NCBI RefSeq assembly: GCF_015291705.1
Contig: NZ_CP030050.1
Coordinates: 7,874,001 to 7,938,000 of the forward strand
Source: Bradyrhizobium arachidis
Lineage (GTDB): Bacteria; Pseudomonadota; Alphaproteobacteria; Rhizobiales; Xanthobacteraceae
Length of the DNA: 64,000 bases
Direction: 5' to 3'
Of this stretch, positions 52,164 through 60,785 are shown piece after piece. The position numbers and the translations under genes were made by a program. Every line of letters begins with the position of its first letter. Position 1 is the first letter of the stretch. The notes beneath the pieces are model-generated. The model was not told the DNA's origin. It saw nothing but the letters and a program-made list of their open reading frames with translations, and did no database searches.

Positions 52164-53426
52164 ATGACGGACGCGCTCCTGACCGGCGCCAATGCGTCGA
52201 CCGAGGTGTCGCTCAAGCGCCGATTGAGGCGTGCGGAGCGGACACGTCAGGTCAAGGCATTGGCGCTGGTAGCGCCGCTTCTCGTCTTCCTGCTCTTCAC
52301 TTTCGCCGGACCTATCATCGGAATGCTGTGGCGCGCGGTCGATGACCGGGAGGTGCGCCAGGTTCTGCCGCAAACCATCGCGGCTCTCGCCAACTGGGAC
52401 GGCAAGGACCTGCCGGACGAAAAGACCTATGTGGCGCTGGCAAGCGACATCCTGGTGGCGCGCGCCTCCGGCACCATTGCGATCGCGGCCAAGCGGCTCA
52501 ACTACGCACTGAACGGTTTTCGCACCATCCTGACCAGCACGGCGCGCAATCTGAAGGCGATGCCGGAGCCGGGCACCTCAAAGGAAGCGCTGGGCAAGAT
52601 CAACCCGGCCTGGCGCGAGCGCAGCACCTGGACGACGATCAAGGACGCCAGCGGGCCCGTGACCGGCTTCTACCTTCTGGCAGCGCTCGATCTGACGCGG
52701 AACGCGGACGGCGCGATCGTCGCGGCACCACCGGATCAGGCGATCTATCGCGACATCTTCGCCCGCACCTTCCTCATCAGCCTCGGCGTCACCGCGCTCT
52801 GCCTGCTCCTCGGCTTTCCGGTCGCCTACCTCTTGGCGACGTTGCCGCCGGGCCGGTCGAACCTGCTGATGATCTTCGTGCTGCTGCCATTCTGGACCTC
52901 GCTGCTGGTCCGAACCTGCGCCTGGATCGTGCTGCTGCAAAGCAAGGGTGTCGTGAACGACAGCCTGCACTGGCTCGGCATCATCGACGAGCCGCTCCGC
53001 CTGATCTACAACCGCTTCGGCGTCTGCGTGGCGATGACCCACGTGCTGCTGCCGTTCATGATCCTGCCGCTCTACAGCAGCATGAAGGCGATCTCGCCAG
53101 CCTACATGCGGGCCGCCGCCTCTCTCGGCGCGGCGCCCCTCACCGCCTTCCTGCGAATCTATTTGCCGCAGACCCTGCCCGGCATCGGCGCGGGCAGCCT
53201 GCTCGTCTTCATCCTGGCGCTTGGCTACTACATCACGCCGGCCCTCGTCGGCGGCGCTGCCGATCAGATGATCAGTTACTTCATCGCGCTCTACACGACC
53301 GAGACGGCCAATTGGGGCCTCGCGTCGGCGCTGGGCGCGGTGCTGCTGCTGGCCACGCTTCTGCTCGCGCTCGCCTACGGCAAGCTGGTGCAGGGCCAGC
53401 AGGTCACGGGAGGCATGAAGAATTGA
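52164..53426 (+). CDS. ABC transporter permease (PotB-like)
   Basis: 420 residues, about six membrane helices. The EAA-like loop is seen as MRAAASLGAAPLTAFLRIYLPQTLPGIG in the C-terminal half, contacting the ATPase. A long hydrophilic segment (about 60-185) follows the first helix and makes it longer than most PotB proteins. The final codon overlaps the next start (TTGA). Confidence 0.92.
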   Translation: MTDALLTGANASTEVSLKRRLRRAERTRQVKALALVAPLLVFLLFTFAGPIIGMLWRAVDDREVRQVLPQTIAALANWDGKDLPDEKTYVALASDILVARASGTIAIAAKRLNYALNGFRTILTSTARNLKAMPEPGTSKEALGKINPAWRERSTWTTIKDASGPVTGFYLLAALDLTRNADGAIVAAPPDQAIYRDIFARTFLISLGVTALCLLLGFPVAYLLATLPPGRSNLLMIFVLLPFWTSLLVRTCAWIVLLQSKGVVNDSLHWLGIIDEPLRLIYNRFGVCVAMTHVLLPFMILPLYSSMKAISPAYMRAAASLGAAPLTAFLRIYLPQTLPGIGAGSLLVFILALGYYITPALVGGAADQMISYFIALYTTETANWGLASALGAVLLLATLLLALAYGKLVQGQQVTGGMKN

Positions 53427-54253
53427 GCGACAATCCTTCACTCCGCACGCCCAGCCAGCGCATCGCATGGACCGCGACCGTCGCCATCTCCACGCTGGTC
53501 TTCATCTTCCTGATCGCTCCAATCTTGGCGATCATGCCGCTGTCCTTCAGCTCGGGCTCGTACCTCACTTATCCGCTGCCGGGCCTCTCCTTGCGCTGGT
53601 ACGACGACTTCATCAATTCACCGCGCTGGATGAATTCGCTGAAGAACAGCATGATCATCGGCATCGCCTCGACGCTGCTGTCGATGTTGCTCGGCACGCT
53701 GGCCGCGCTGGGGCTCGCGCAGTGGAAGAGCCGGTTCAAGCCGTTGGTGCTGGCCTTCGTGCTGTCGCCGGTCGTCGTGCCCGGCGTCATCACCGCGGTC
53801 GGCCTGTACTTCTTCTTCGCGCCGATCGGACTGACCGGCAGCTATCTCGGCTTGATCCTGGCCCACACCGCGCTGGCGACGCCTTTTGTGGTGATCACGG
53901 TCGGCGCGACGCTGCAGAGTTTCGATACCAACCTCGCACGTGCCGCCGCCTCGCTCGGCGCCTCGCCGCTTCAGGCGTTCCAACGCGTGATCCTGCCATT
54001 GATCCTGCCGGGGCTCGCGTCGGGCGCGCTGTTCGCCTTCGCGACCAGTTTTGATGAAGTGGTGATCGTGCTGTTCATGGCGGGTCCCGAGCAGCGCACC
54101 CTGCCGCGCGAGATGTTCAGCGGCATCCGCGAGAACATCAGCCCGACCATCACGGCCGCGGCGGTGATCCTGACGACAGTCTCGATCATCCTCCTCGCCA
54201 CCCTGGAAGGCCTGCGCCGGCGCAACGAGCGCCTCAAGGGCGGCAGCGCCTGA
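53423..54253 (+). CDS. ABC transporter permease (PotC-like), TTG start
   Basis: 276 residues. No ATG fits, so initiation is at a TTG (53423) overlapping the PotB-like stop as TTGA, with GGGAGG 9 nt upstream. Six membrane helices; the ATPase-contact loop is ARAAASLGASPLQAFQRVILPLILPGL. Completes the transporter. A long palindromic repeat immediately follows, where transcription may stop. Confidence 0.92.
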   Translation: MSDNPSLRTPSQRIAWTATVAISTLVFIFLIAPILAIMPLSFSSGSYLTYPLPGLSLRWYDDFINSPRWMNSLKNSMIIGIASTLLSMLLGTLAALGLAQWKSRFKPLVLAFVLSPVVVPGVITAVGLYFFFAPIGLTGSYLGLILAHTALATPFVVITVGATLQSFDTNLARAAASLGASPLQAFQRVILPLILPGLASGALFAFATSFDEVVIVLFMAGPEQRTLPREMFSGIRENISPTITAAAVILTTVSIILLATLEGLRRRNERLKGGSA

Positions 54254-54258
54254 TAACT

Positions 54259-54403
54259 TCTCCCTCTCCCCGCCTGCGGGGAGAGGGTCGGGGTGAGGGG
54301 GAGCCTCCGCGCGGACGGTGAGAGTTGGACTCGCGGAGAGTCCCCCTCACCCGGGATGCATCTTCGATGCATTCCGGCCTCTCCCCGCAAGCGGGGAGAG
54401 GCG
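54259..54403. repeat. Long composite palindrome, 'CTCCCCGCNNGCGGGGAGAGG' family
   Basis: Left hairpin CCTCTCCCCGC-CT-GCGGGGAGAGG, right hairpin GGCCTCTCCCCGC-AA-GCGGGGAGAGG, with GGGTGAGGGGGA and TCCCCCTCACCC pairing between them. Directly downstream of the ABC operon, and probably able to act as its transcript end. The remainder of the 279 bp gap to 54533 has no gene. Confidence 0.9.
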
Positions 54404-54532
54404 AATGGAACACCAGCCGCCCCTTCTGATTTTGCATTCCGCTATGGCGCGCACCGCTTAGCTGCCGCGACCGTTTGTCGCTACAACGGTCCCGCAACAA
54501 AGTCCAAACAACAACGCTGAGGGAGAAACACC

Positions 54533-55744
54533 ATGCAAAAACTCATTGCCGCCGTGGCGGCCGGTCTCGCGCTTGCCGCCACGTCTGGCGCGGCGCAGGC
54601 GCAGATTTCCGACGATGTGGTCAAGATCGGCGTGCTTACGGACATGTCGAGCCTCTATGCCGACGCAACCGGCAAGGGCTCGCTCGCCGCGGTCGAGATG
54701 GCGGTTGCCGATTACGGCGCCAAGGTCGCCGGCAAGCCCGTGCAAGTCGTCGCCGCCGATCACCAGAACAAGCCCGATGTCGGCGTCAACATCGCCCGCA
54801 ACTGGTATGACAACGAGAAGGTCGATGCGATCTTCGACGTGCCGACCTCTTCGGTGGCGCTGCCGATCTCGGCGCTGACGCGCGAGAAGAACAAGATCAA
54901 CATCAATTCCGGCGGCGGCTCCTCCGACATCACCGGCACCGCCTGCTCGCCCAACACCGTGCATTGGACCTACGACACCTACGCGCTGTCGAACGTCGCC
55001 GGCAAGGCGATGGTGAAGCGCGGCGAGGACACCTGGTTCTTCGTCACCGCCGACTATGCCTTCGGCATGGCGCTCGAGCGTGACGCGGCCAATGTCGTCA
55101 AGGAAAGCGGCGGCAAGGTGCTCGGCGACGTCCGCCATCCGCTCAACTCCTCGGACTTCTCCTCCTTCCTGCTCCAGGCCCAGGCCTCCAAGGCCAAGGT
55201 GGTCGCGCTCGCCAACGCCGGCGGCGACACCACCAATGCGCTGAAGCAGGCGGCCGAGTTCGGCCTGACCCAGGGCGGCCAGAAGATGATCGCGCTGCTC
55301 CAGGAGATCACCGACACGCATTCGCTCGGCATCAAGGCGACGCAGGGCCTGATCGTCACCGATGCCTTCTACTGGGACATGAACGAGGAGACGCGGGCCT
55401 TCTCGAAACGCTTCAACGAGAAGGTCGGGCACATGCCGACCATGATCCAGGCCGGCCTCTATTCGGCGACCATGCACTATCTGAAGGCGATCGACGCCAT
55501 CAAGACCGACGAGGCGCCGAAGGTGATGGAGCAGATGCGCAAGACGCCGGTGAACGACTTCTTCGCCAAGAACGGCAAGATCCGCATCGACGGCCGCATG
55601 GTCCACGACATGTATCTGTTCGAGGTCAAGAAGCCCGAAGAATCCAAGGGCGAGTGGGACCTCTACAAGCTGATCGCCACCGTGCCCGGCGACGAAGCCT
55701 TCCGTCCGCTCGACAAGGGCGGCTGCCCGCTGGTGACGCACTGA
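54533..55744 (+). CDS. Branched-chain-amino-acid-type periplasmic binding protein (orphan)
   Basis: 403 residues with a signal peptide cleaved near AQAQ (about 23). Type I periplasmic-binding fold (LivJ/LivK-like): DDVVKIGVLTDMSSLYADATGKG at the start, FVTADYAFGMALERDAANVVKESGGKVLG in the middle, and ERVGHMP/KVGHMPTMIQAGLYSATMHYL late. No permease or ATPase is adjacent, so it must use a transporter encoded elsewhere. Ligand unknown; relatives bind amino acids, amides or aromatic compounds. Confidence 0.92.
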   Translation: MQKLIAAVAAGLALAATSGAAQAQISDDVVKIGVLTDMSSLYADATGKGSLAAVEMAVADYGAKVAGKPVQVVAADHQNKPDVGVNIARNWYDNEKVDAIFDVPTSSVALPISALTREKNKININSGGGSSDITGTACSPNTVHWTYDTYALSNVAGKAMVKRGEDTWFFVTADYAFGMALERDAANVVKESGGKVLGDVRHPLNSSDFSSFLLQAQASKAKVVALANAGGDTTNALKQAAEFGLTQGGQKMIALLQEITDTHSLGIKATQGLIVTDAFYWDMNEETRAFSKRFNEKVGHMPTMIQAGLYSATMHYLKAIDAIKTDEAPKVMEQMRKTPVNDFFAKNGKIRIDGRMVHDMYLFEVKKPEESKGEWDLYKLIATVPGDEAFRPLDKGGCPLVTH

Positions 55745-55771
55745 GCGATGCACTCGGCCGGGCTGTCAATT

Positions 55772-55877
55772 CCTCATCCTGAGGAGCTTGCGAAGCAAGC
55801 GTCTCGAAGGATGAAGGCCCCGCCGGTGGCCTCGCCCTTCGAGATGCGCGCCAAGAGCGCGCTGCTCAGGGTGAGGG
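55772..55877. repeat. Intergenic palindrome, 'CCTCATCCTGAGGAGC' family
   Basis: Left arm CCTCATCCTGAGGAGC with inner stem GCTTGC-GAA-GCAAGC; right arm GCTGCTCAGGGTGAGG. GTCTCGAAGGATGAAGG and CCCTTCGAGATG pair inside. It is a diverged relative of the element at 62151-62253. It follows the binding-protein gene. Confidence 0.85.
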
Positions 55878-55917
55878 TCGACATTGCGTCATGATGAATG
55901 AAAGAAAAAGACACGAC

Positions 55918-55945
55918 AGCGCGCCCGGAGAAAACCGGGCGCGCT
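55918..55945 (-). terminator. Terminator of the PRC-barrel gene
   Basis: An 11-bp perfect stem, AGCGCGCCCGG with CCGGGCGCGCT, loop AGAAAA, lies 26 bp beyond the minus-strand stop at 55972; a T-containing tail follows on the minus strand. It could act on both strands. Confidence 0.8.
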
Positions 55946-55971
55946 TCGTTTAGGCCGTCACGCGAGGCGCA

Positions 55972-56505
55972 TTACTCCGAGTACTTGAACTCGGGCATGT
56001 TCTTGAGCTCGTCCTTGCTGGCGTTGAACACGGCATGGTCCGGATACCACTTCGACGTAGATGACGTGGATGAAGTGGCCGGCGCCGTGGTCGTGGTGGT
56101 CTTCTCGGTGCCCGTCGCAGCGCCAGTGGTCGTGGTCGTCGCCGGACGGGTGGTCGTGGTCGAAGCAACGGCCTCGTTGACGAACTTCAGCTTCTCGTAG
56201 GGCACGGCGACCAGATGCTCGCCCATGCCGAGGAAGCCGCCGACACCGATCACGGCGATCTTGATGGCGCCGCTCTTGTCCATCAGGAGATCGTTGATCG
56301 AGCCGATGTTCTCGTTGGCGTCGTTATAGACCTTCAGGCCCGACATCTTCGAGGCACGCCATTCACCCGACGCAGTCGTCGTCGTGGTCGTGGCGGTTGC
56401 CGCAGGGGCCGCCTTGTCGGTGGTGGTGGTCGGCGATTGCGCGAACGCAACCGTCGCAAGAAGTGCCGTGCCGGCGAGGCCGGCGGCGATCGATTTCATG
56501 AGCAT
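55972..56505 (-). CDS. Secreted PRC-barrel domain protein with Thr/Ala-rich tail
   Basis: 177 residues from the ATG at 56505, with GGAGAGGA upstream. Signal peptide (cleavage near AFAQ). A Thr-rich linker precedes a PRC-barrel domain (about 45-105: GEWRASKMSGLKVYNDANENIGSINDLLMDKSG ... YEKLKF). A second Thr-rich region and a short conserved end follow (WYPDHAVFNASKDELKNMPEFKYSE), which is typical of rhizobial PRC-barrel periplasmic proteins. Function unknown. Confidence 0.85.
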   Translation of the reverse strand: MLMKSIAAGLAGTALLATVAFAQSPTTTTDKAAPAATATTTTTTASGEWRASKMSGLKVYNDANENIGSINDLLMDKSGAIKIAVIGVGGFLGMGEHLVAVPYEKLKFVNEAVASTTTTRPATTTTTGAATGTEKTTTTTAPATSSTSSTSKWYPDHAVFNASKDELKNMPEFKYSE

Positions 56506-56730
56506 GTTGTCCTCTCCTTCAACAAGAAAACTTGTGCGGAGAAAACAGCGCTGCACACTCGCAGTTCCTTACACGCGGCAATTTCGTCACGCGATGTGCA
56601 CGCGAAAACGACGAGAATTGTTCCTGCGTCACCCAGGAACATTTTGCGGCGCACGGTTCCCCGCCGACGATCATGCGCCCTGGGTGAAGCACGACCGCGG
56701 CGAGGAACGCGCCGACCTGCGTCGCTCAGG

Positions 56731-57297
56731 TCAGCTCTTGTAGTCGATCAGAAGCGCCGAGAAATCCGAATTGCTGGATGAGCTGCCATTGGCGCCATAG
56801 GACGATGTCGACGATTGCGACTGCTGGAGCGCCTGGAGGAATTGCTGGAGGATCTCCGCCGTCGTGGAGTCGGTCGACGTGCTGCTGGTCGAATCCGTCG
56901 TCGTCGACGAATCCGAAGAGCCGTCGTCCGACGGCGGCGGACCGGGCGGCGGTCCGCCCGCGCCATCGGCGCCGCCGGGTCCCTTGGCGAAGGCGGACTG
57001 AAACACGCCCTTGAGCTCTTCGGCCTGGTCCGAGGTCAGCGTGCCGTTCGACACCTCGCTCGAGATGAGGTTGTCGATCTTCGACTGCATCTCGTCCTTG
57101 GAGGGACGCGTGCCGCTCGACTGGTCGCTCGACCGGCTCTGCTGGAGCGCCGTGTCGATGTCGGTCAGCGCCGTCGAGAGCGCGGACTGGTCCGACGAGG
57201 AGATGGTGCCGGCGGACACTTCCGATTGCAATTCCTGCTGCAGCCGCTGCAGCGGCGACTGGTAATTACCGGCGGAGGCCGCCGAAATCGAGCTCAT
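56731..57297 (-). CDS. Ser/Thr/Gln-rich protein of unknown function
   Basis: 188 residues from the ATG at 57297, with GGAG 5 nt upstream; the longer frame to 57621 would cover the response-regulator promoter. No signal peptide. Two similar helical segments (SPLQRLQQELQSEVSAGTISSSDQSALSTALTDIDTAL and PSKDEMQSKIDNLISSEVSNGTLTSDQAEELKGVFQSAF) suggest an internal duplication. A Gly/Pro linker, a D/S/T-rich stretch and a Gln-rich end follow. I do not recognise the family. Confidence 0.7.
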   Translation of the reverse strand: MSSISAASAGNYQSPLQRLQQELQSEVSAGTISSSDQSALSTALTDIDTALQQSRSSDQSSGTRPSKDEMQSKIDNLISSEVSNGTLTSDQAEELKGVFQSAFAKGPGGADGAGGPPPGPPPSDDGSSDSSTTTDSTSSTSTDSTTAEILQQFLQALQQSQSSTSSYGANGSSSSNSDFSALLIDYKS

Positions 57298-57477
57298 GAT
57301 GGCTCCGTGGGTTTTGCGGGGTTTCGTACGCGACTGCGCCACGGTATGGTTAACGGACTTAACGAGACCTTGCCGCAGCGCTACCCGGTCGTGTCCTGGT
57401 GTTGCGGCAGGAGCCTCAGAAATGATCTGAAACAAAAATCTTCGCCTTTTGGCCCGAATCTTGGACAAACAAAGCGC

Positions 57478-58233
57478 ATGGCTATTCCCAATCCCAACAT
57501 CCTGGTCGTCGAGGACGACCGCGAAACCCGGACGTTGATTGCGAAGTACCTGCGCAACAACGCCTGCAACGTCACCGCCGTGAGCGATGGCCGCGAGATG
57601 TCGCGCGCCATGGCCGATCACCGCGTCGACCTCATCATCCTCGACGTCATGCTGCCCGGCGAGGACGGCCTCAGCCTCTGCCGCAAGGTGCGCTCGGAGA
57701 CGCAGACGCCGATCATCATGCTGACCGCGCGCGGCGAGGACGTCGATCGCATCGTCGGCCTCGAGATGGGCGCGGACGATTATCTGCCCAAGCCCTTCAA
57801 CCCGCGCGAGCTGCTTGCCCGCATCAACGCGGTGCTGCGCCGCCAGGCCGCAGCGCAGGCGGCAAGCTCGATCGAAGGCGCGAGCACGCTCGCCTTCGAA
57901 GGCTGGCGCATCGATCTGCGCCTGCGCGAGCTGCGCAATCCGGAAGGCGCGCGCGTCGCGGTGACCAGCGCCGAGTTCGATCTGCTCCGCACCTTCTGCG
58001 AACGGCCCGGCCGCGTGCTGTCGCGCGACAGCCTGCTCGACCTCACGCAGGGCCGCAACACCGGCTCGTTCGAGCGTTCGATCGACGTGCTGGTCAGCCG
58101 CATCCGCCGCAAGATCGAGCCCAACCCGGCCGATCCCACCATCATCAAGACGGTGCGCTCCGGCGGCTATCTGTTCACGCCAAGGACTGAACCAGCAAAT
58201 ACTGAAGCGGTTGCGGCGCCCCTGAGCAATTGA
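57478..58233 (+). CDS. OmpR-family response regulator
   Basis: 251 residues from the ATG at 57478. Receiver domain (about 1-120): acidic pair ED at 12-13, phospho-acceptor Asp56 (LIILDVMLP), and conserved Lys105 (LPKPF). Winged-helix output (about 145-238: RVAVTSAEFDLLRTFCERPGRVLSRDSLL ... DVLVSRIRRKIE). Directly followed by the histidine kinase gene; the kinase ATG is 14 bp after this stop. Regulated targets unknown. Confidence 0.95.
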   Translation: MAIPNPNILVVEDDRETRTLIAKYLRNNACNVTAVSDGREMSRAMADHRVDLIILDVMLPGEDGLSLCRKVRSETQTPIIMLTARGEDVDRIVGLEMGADDYLPKPFNPRELLARINAVLRRQAAAQAASSIEGASTLAFEGWRIDLRLRELRNPEGARVAVTSAEFDLLRTFCERPGRVLSRDSLLDLTQGRNTGSFERSIDVLVSRIRRKIEPNPADPTIIKTVRSGGYLFTPRTEPANTEAVAAPLSN

Positions 58234-58247
58234 GAGGGACGCCGACG

Positions 58248-59711
58248 ATGAAGCCGTTCGGGTTCTTCCACCTCAGGGGCATCGGCGGGCAGATCGCCGC
58301 GCTGGTGCTGGCTTCCACCGTCGCGCTGCATCTCGTCGTCACCACCGCCTTCCTGATGAGCCGGCCGGACCGGCAGGATGCCCCGCCGGACGGCGCGCAT
58401 CAGCTGACCGACGCCGCGCTGCTGCTCGGTGCGGCCGAGCCCGGCGAACGGCCGCGCCTCCTCGCCGATCTCACGCGTGCCTTCCCCAAGCTCGGCCTCG
58501 ACACGCTCGCGCCCGGCACGGCAGGCGTCGTCGAGGAGGGCGAAAGCCAGCACCTGCGCGGCCTGCGCCGTCACCTCGGCCGCGGCTACAAGGTAGTGCA
58601 GCTTGCCTCCGAGGGACCCGCGCACCGCATCGGCGTCGAATTGCCCGACGGCAGCATGATCGCCGGCCGTGTCGATGGCGGCGGCCCGCGGCCGTGGTTC
58701 TGGGGCTCGCCGTGGCTGATGACGCTGATGACGACCTTCATCTGCGTCACCGTGCTCGGCCTGTGGGCCGCGCGCGCGCTCGCGGCGCCGCTGTCGTCCT
58801 TCGCCAAGGCCGCCGAGAATTTCAGCCTGGACGGCGCCGCCGAGCCGCTGCCCGAGCGCGGGCCGGAGGAGATCCGCTCGGTGGCGCGCGCGCTCAACCG
58901 CATGCACGAGCGGATCGCACGGCTGATGTCGGATCGCACGCGGATGCTGGCCGCGATCAGCCACGATCTGCGCACGCCGATCACGCGGCTGCGGCTGCGC
59001 GCCGAATTCATCGAGGACGAGACCAACCGCAAGCGCATGCTGATCGATCTCGACCAGATGCGCTCGATGCTGGAGTCCGTGCTCTCGCTGCTGCGCAACG
59101 ACCGCAAGGTCGAGGCAGTGACGCTGGTCGACATCGCCAGCACGCTCCAGCTCATCGCCGACCAGTTCGGCGATATGGGCCATGTCGTGCATTATGACGG
59201 CCCGGCGTCCGCGACCGCCGCCGCGCGGCCCGACGATTTGCATCGCGGCGTCACCAACCTCGTCGAGAACGCGGTGCGCTTCGGCGCCGAGGTCACGATC
59301 CGCCTCGACGCATCCTCCACCACGCTCGTCATCGACGTCGAGGACGACGGCCCCGGCATTTCGGACGCGCGCAAGCAGGAGATGCTGGAGCCGTTCGTGC
59401 GCGGCGACGACGCCCGCACCATGGACGATTCCACCGGCTTCGGCCTCGGCCTGTCGATCGCGCGCGCGATCGCGATCGCCCATGGCGGCGAGCTCTCGCT
59501 GCACGACCGCGAGCCGCACGGCCTGATCGTGCGGATGCAATTGCCGATCTGGCAGGCAGGCACAGCGTCCAGCGGACTAGGGCAATTCCTTCACCTCTCC
59601 CCAGCGGGGAGTGGTGAAGACAAAGCGATCCGCAGCGATGCGCCTCAGGCCGCGAGCGGCGGATGCTCGACGGCTGTCTCGTCGAAGATCGCCACCGCCT
59701 CGAAGCGATAG
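58248..59711 (+). CDS. Sensor histidine kinase (HAMP, HisKA, HATPase_c) with an odd C-terminal tail
   Basis: 487 residues from the ATG at 58248 (GAGAGGGA upstream). Two membrane helices (about 15-37 and 155-178) flank a periplasmic sensor. HAMP (about 175-225), H-box ISHDLRTP with His239, N-box LHRGVTNLVENAVRFG, G-boxes EDDGPGIS and GFGLGLSIA. The conserved kinase ends near residue 440 (LPIWQAG). The last 47 or so residues are read through a palindromic repeat (59590-59618) and into the antisense of the next gene, so the stop may have been moved by the repeat. Confidence 0.93.
   Translation: MKPFGFFHLRGIGGQIAALVLASTVALHLVVTTAFLMSRPDRQDAPPDGAHQLTDAALLLGAAEPGERPRLLADLTRAFPKLGLDTLAPGTAGVVEEGESQHLRGLRRHLGRGYKVVQLASEGPAHRIGVELPDGSMIAGRVDGGGPRPWFWGSPWLMTLMTTFICVTVLGLWAARALAAPLSSFAKAAENFSLDGAAEPLPERGPEEIRSVARALNRMHERIARLMSDRTRMLAAISHDLRTPITRLRLRAEFIEDETNRKRMLIDLDQMRSMLESVLSLLRNDRKVEAVTLVDIASTLQLIADQFGDMGHVVHYDGPASATAAARPDDLHRGVTNLVENAVRFGAEVTIRLDASSTTLVIDVEDDGPGISDARKQEMLEPFVRGDDARTMDDSTGFGLGLSIARAIAIAHGGELSLHDREPHGLIVRMQLPIWQAGTASSGLGQFLHLSPAGSGEDKAIRSDAPQAASGGCSTAVSSKIATASKR
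59590..59618. repeat. Minimal hairpin of the 'CTCCCCGC' repeat family, inside the kinase 3' end
   Basis: TTCACCTCTCCCC (59590-59602) and GGGGAGTGGTGAA (59606-59618) form a 13-position stem with two mismatches and a short loop. It resembles the outer hairpins at 29950, 33406 and 54259, and is translated as part of the kinase tail. Confidence 0.7.
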
Positions 59712-59854
59712 CCGCAGGCGCGGCAATTCCAGAGATAGGAGACGCGCCCCTCGCCGGGCTCGATCCAGTCCGGCTGGGAAATTGGCGTGCCGCACTGGGC
59801 ACAGGGGTTCTGTCTAGGAACGTCGCCGATATGTGCCTTGTTTGATTTTGTCAT
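59645..59854 (-). CDS. Small zinc-ribbon protein
   Basis: 69 residues from the ATG at 59854, which has GGGAGGG upstream. Two CxxC knuckles (NPCAQCGTPI and WNCRACGYRF) form a likely single zinc ribbon, followed by FEAVAIFDE. No membrane segment. Its 3' end overlaps the histidine kinase gene by 67 bp on the opposite strand. Unnamed family common in Bradyrhizobium; function unknown. Confidence 0.78.
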   Translation of the reverse strand: MTKSNKAHIGDVPRQNPCAQCGTPISQPDWIEPGEGRVSYLWNCRACGYRFEAVAIFDETAVEHPPLAA

Positions 59855-60094
59855 GGCACCCTCCCACTTCGCAGGCGTCTTCATACTCGCTTTCGCCGGC
59901 CGATGCGAATAGACAGGCGTGCTGTCGCTGGCCGGGGGTCGTTCGCCCCAGGCTTCACCTAGACCAGCTTTGCGTCATCACGGCGGCTCGGCGCCGCAAA
60001 ATCGGCGGCGGCGGCGTTTGGTCACATCATCGCCGCGTTCCGCGCGACTATCCGCAGCGGGTGCAGGTCACTTGCTAGACCCAAGGAATATTCG

Positions 60095-60640
60095 ATGAAG
60101 ATTTTACGCATTGCCGCGCTGCTCGCGGCCGGACTGATCGTACCGCAGGCCGCATTGGCGGGCGAAGCCGACTATGCCGAGATGGTCGCGATGCATGCGC
60201 GCGCCAATGGCGTGCCGGAGGCGCTGGTGCACCGTGTCATCATGCGCGAGAGCCGCTACCAGCCCGGCCTCGTCGGCCGCGGCGGCACCATCGGCCTGAT
60301 GCAGATCAAGCTCGCGACTGCTCGCGGGCTCGGCTACACCGGCGATGCTGCCGGCCTGCGCGATCCCAACACCAATCTCACCTACGCGGTGAAATACCTC
60401 GCCGGCGCCTATCACGCCGCCAATGGCGACCACGCGCGAGCTGTGCGTTATTTCGCGGGCGGCTATTACTACGTTGCAAAGCGGCAGCGGCAGGAGATGG
60501 TGCAGCAAGCCAGCAGCGAGACGAGCTCCCAGGTTTGGCTGGAGCCGAACGGCAACCCGCAACCGATGTTCGGCACCGCGCCGCACAGGAAGCTGGCGCA
60601 AGGCGTCCGCAACGCGCGGGCGCAGGTTCCACGCGATTGA
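60095..60640 (+). CDS. Secreted lytic transglycosylase (SLT domain)
   Basis: 181 residues; signal peptide cleaved near ALA (about 22). The SLT domain (about 30-130) shows catalytic Glu52 in MRESRYQPG, then GTIGLMQIKLATARGLGY and NTNLTYAVKYLAGAYHAANGD. It cuts glycan strands to 1,6-anhydro-muropeptides, the substrates of AmpD-like amidases such as the one at 7217. AAGGA precedes the ATG. The 240 bp gap before it (59855-60094) has no recognisable element. Confidence 0.93.
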   Translation: MKILRIAALLAAGLIVPQAALAGEADYAEMVAMHARANGVPEALVHRVIMRESRYQPGLVGRGGTIGLMQIKLATARGLGYTGDAAGLRDPNTNLTYAVKYLAGAYHAANGDHARAVRYFAGGYYYVAKRQRQEMVQQASSETSSQVWLEPNGNPQPMFGTAPHRKLAQGVRNARAQVPRD

Positions 60641-60642
60641 TC

Positions 60643-60734
60643 GCCATTCCGGGGCGGTCCACAGGACCGAACCCGGAATCTTGAGAATTCCCGGTGCGCA
60701 ATAGGTTCGGCTCTTCGAGCTGCCCCGGAATGAC
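60643..60734. repeat. Intergenic palindrome, 'ATTCCGGGGC' family
   Basis: CCATTCCGGGGC at the left and GCCCCGGAATGAC (60722-60734) at the right, with ACCCGGAATCTTGAGAATTC inside. Third copy of the family seen at 11468 and 28150. It lies between the transglycosylase and the thi promoter. Confidence 0.85.
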
Positions 60735-60747
60735 TGTGGCTAACGCG

Positions 60748-60775
60748 TTGACACCAGCTCCCACTGGCATACATT
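60748..60775 (+). promoter_or_regulatory. Sigma-70-type promoter of the thiamine operon
   Basis: TTGACA (60748-60753) and TACATT (60770-60775) separated by 16 bp. The predicted start, near 60782, is just before the riboswitch aptamer, so the aptamer would be at the very 5' end of the transcript. Confidence 0.75.
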
Positions 60776-60785
60776 AGAACCGTTC

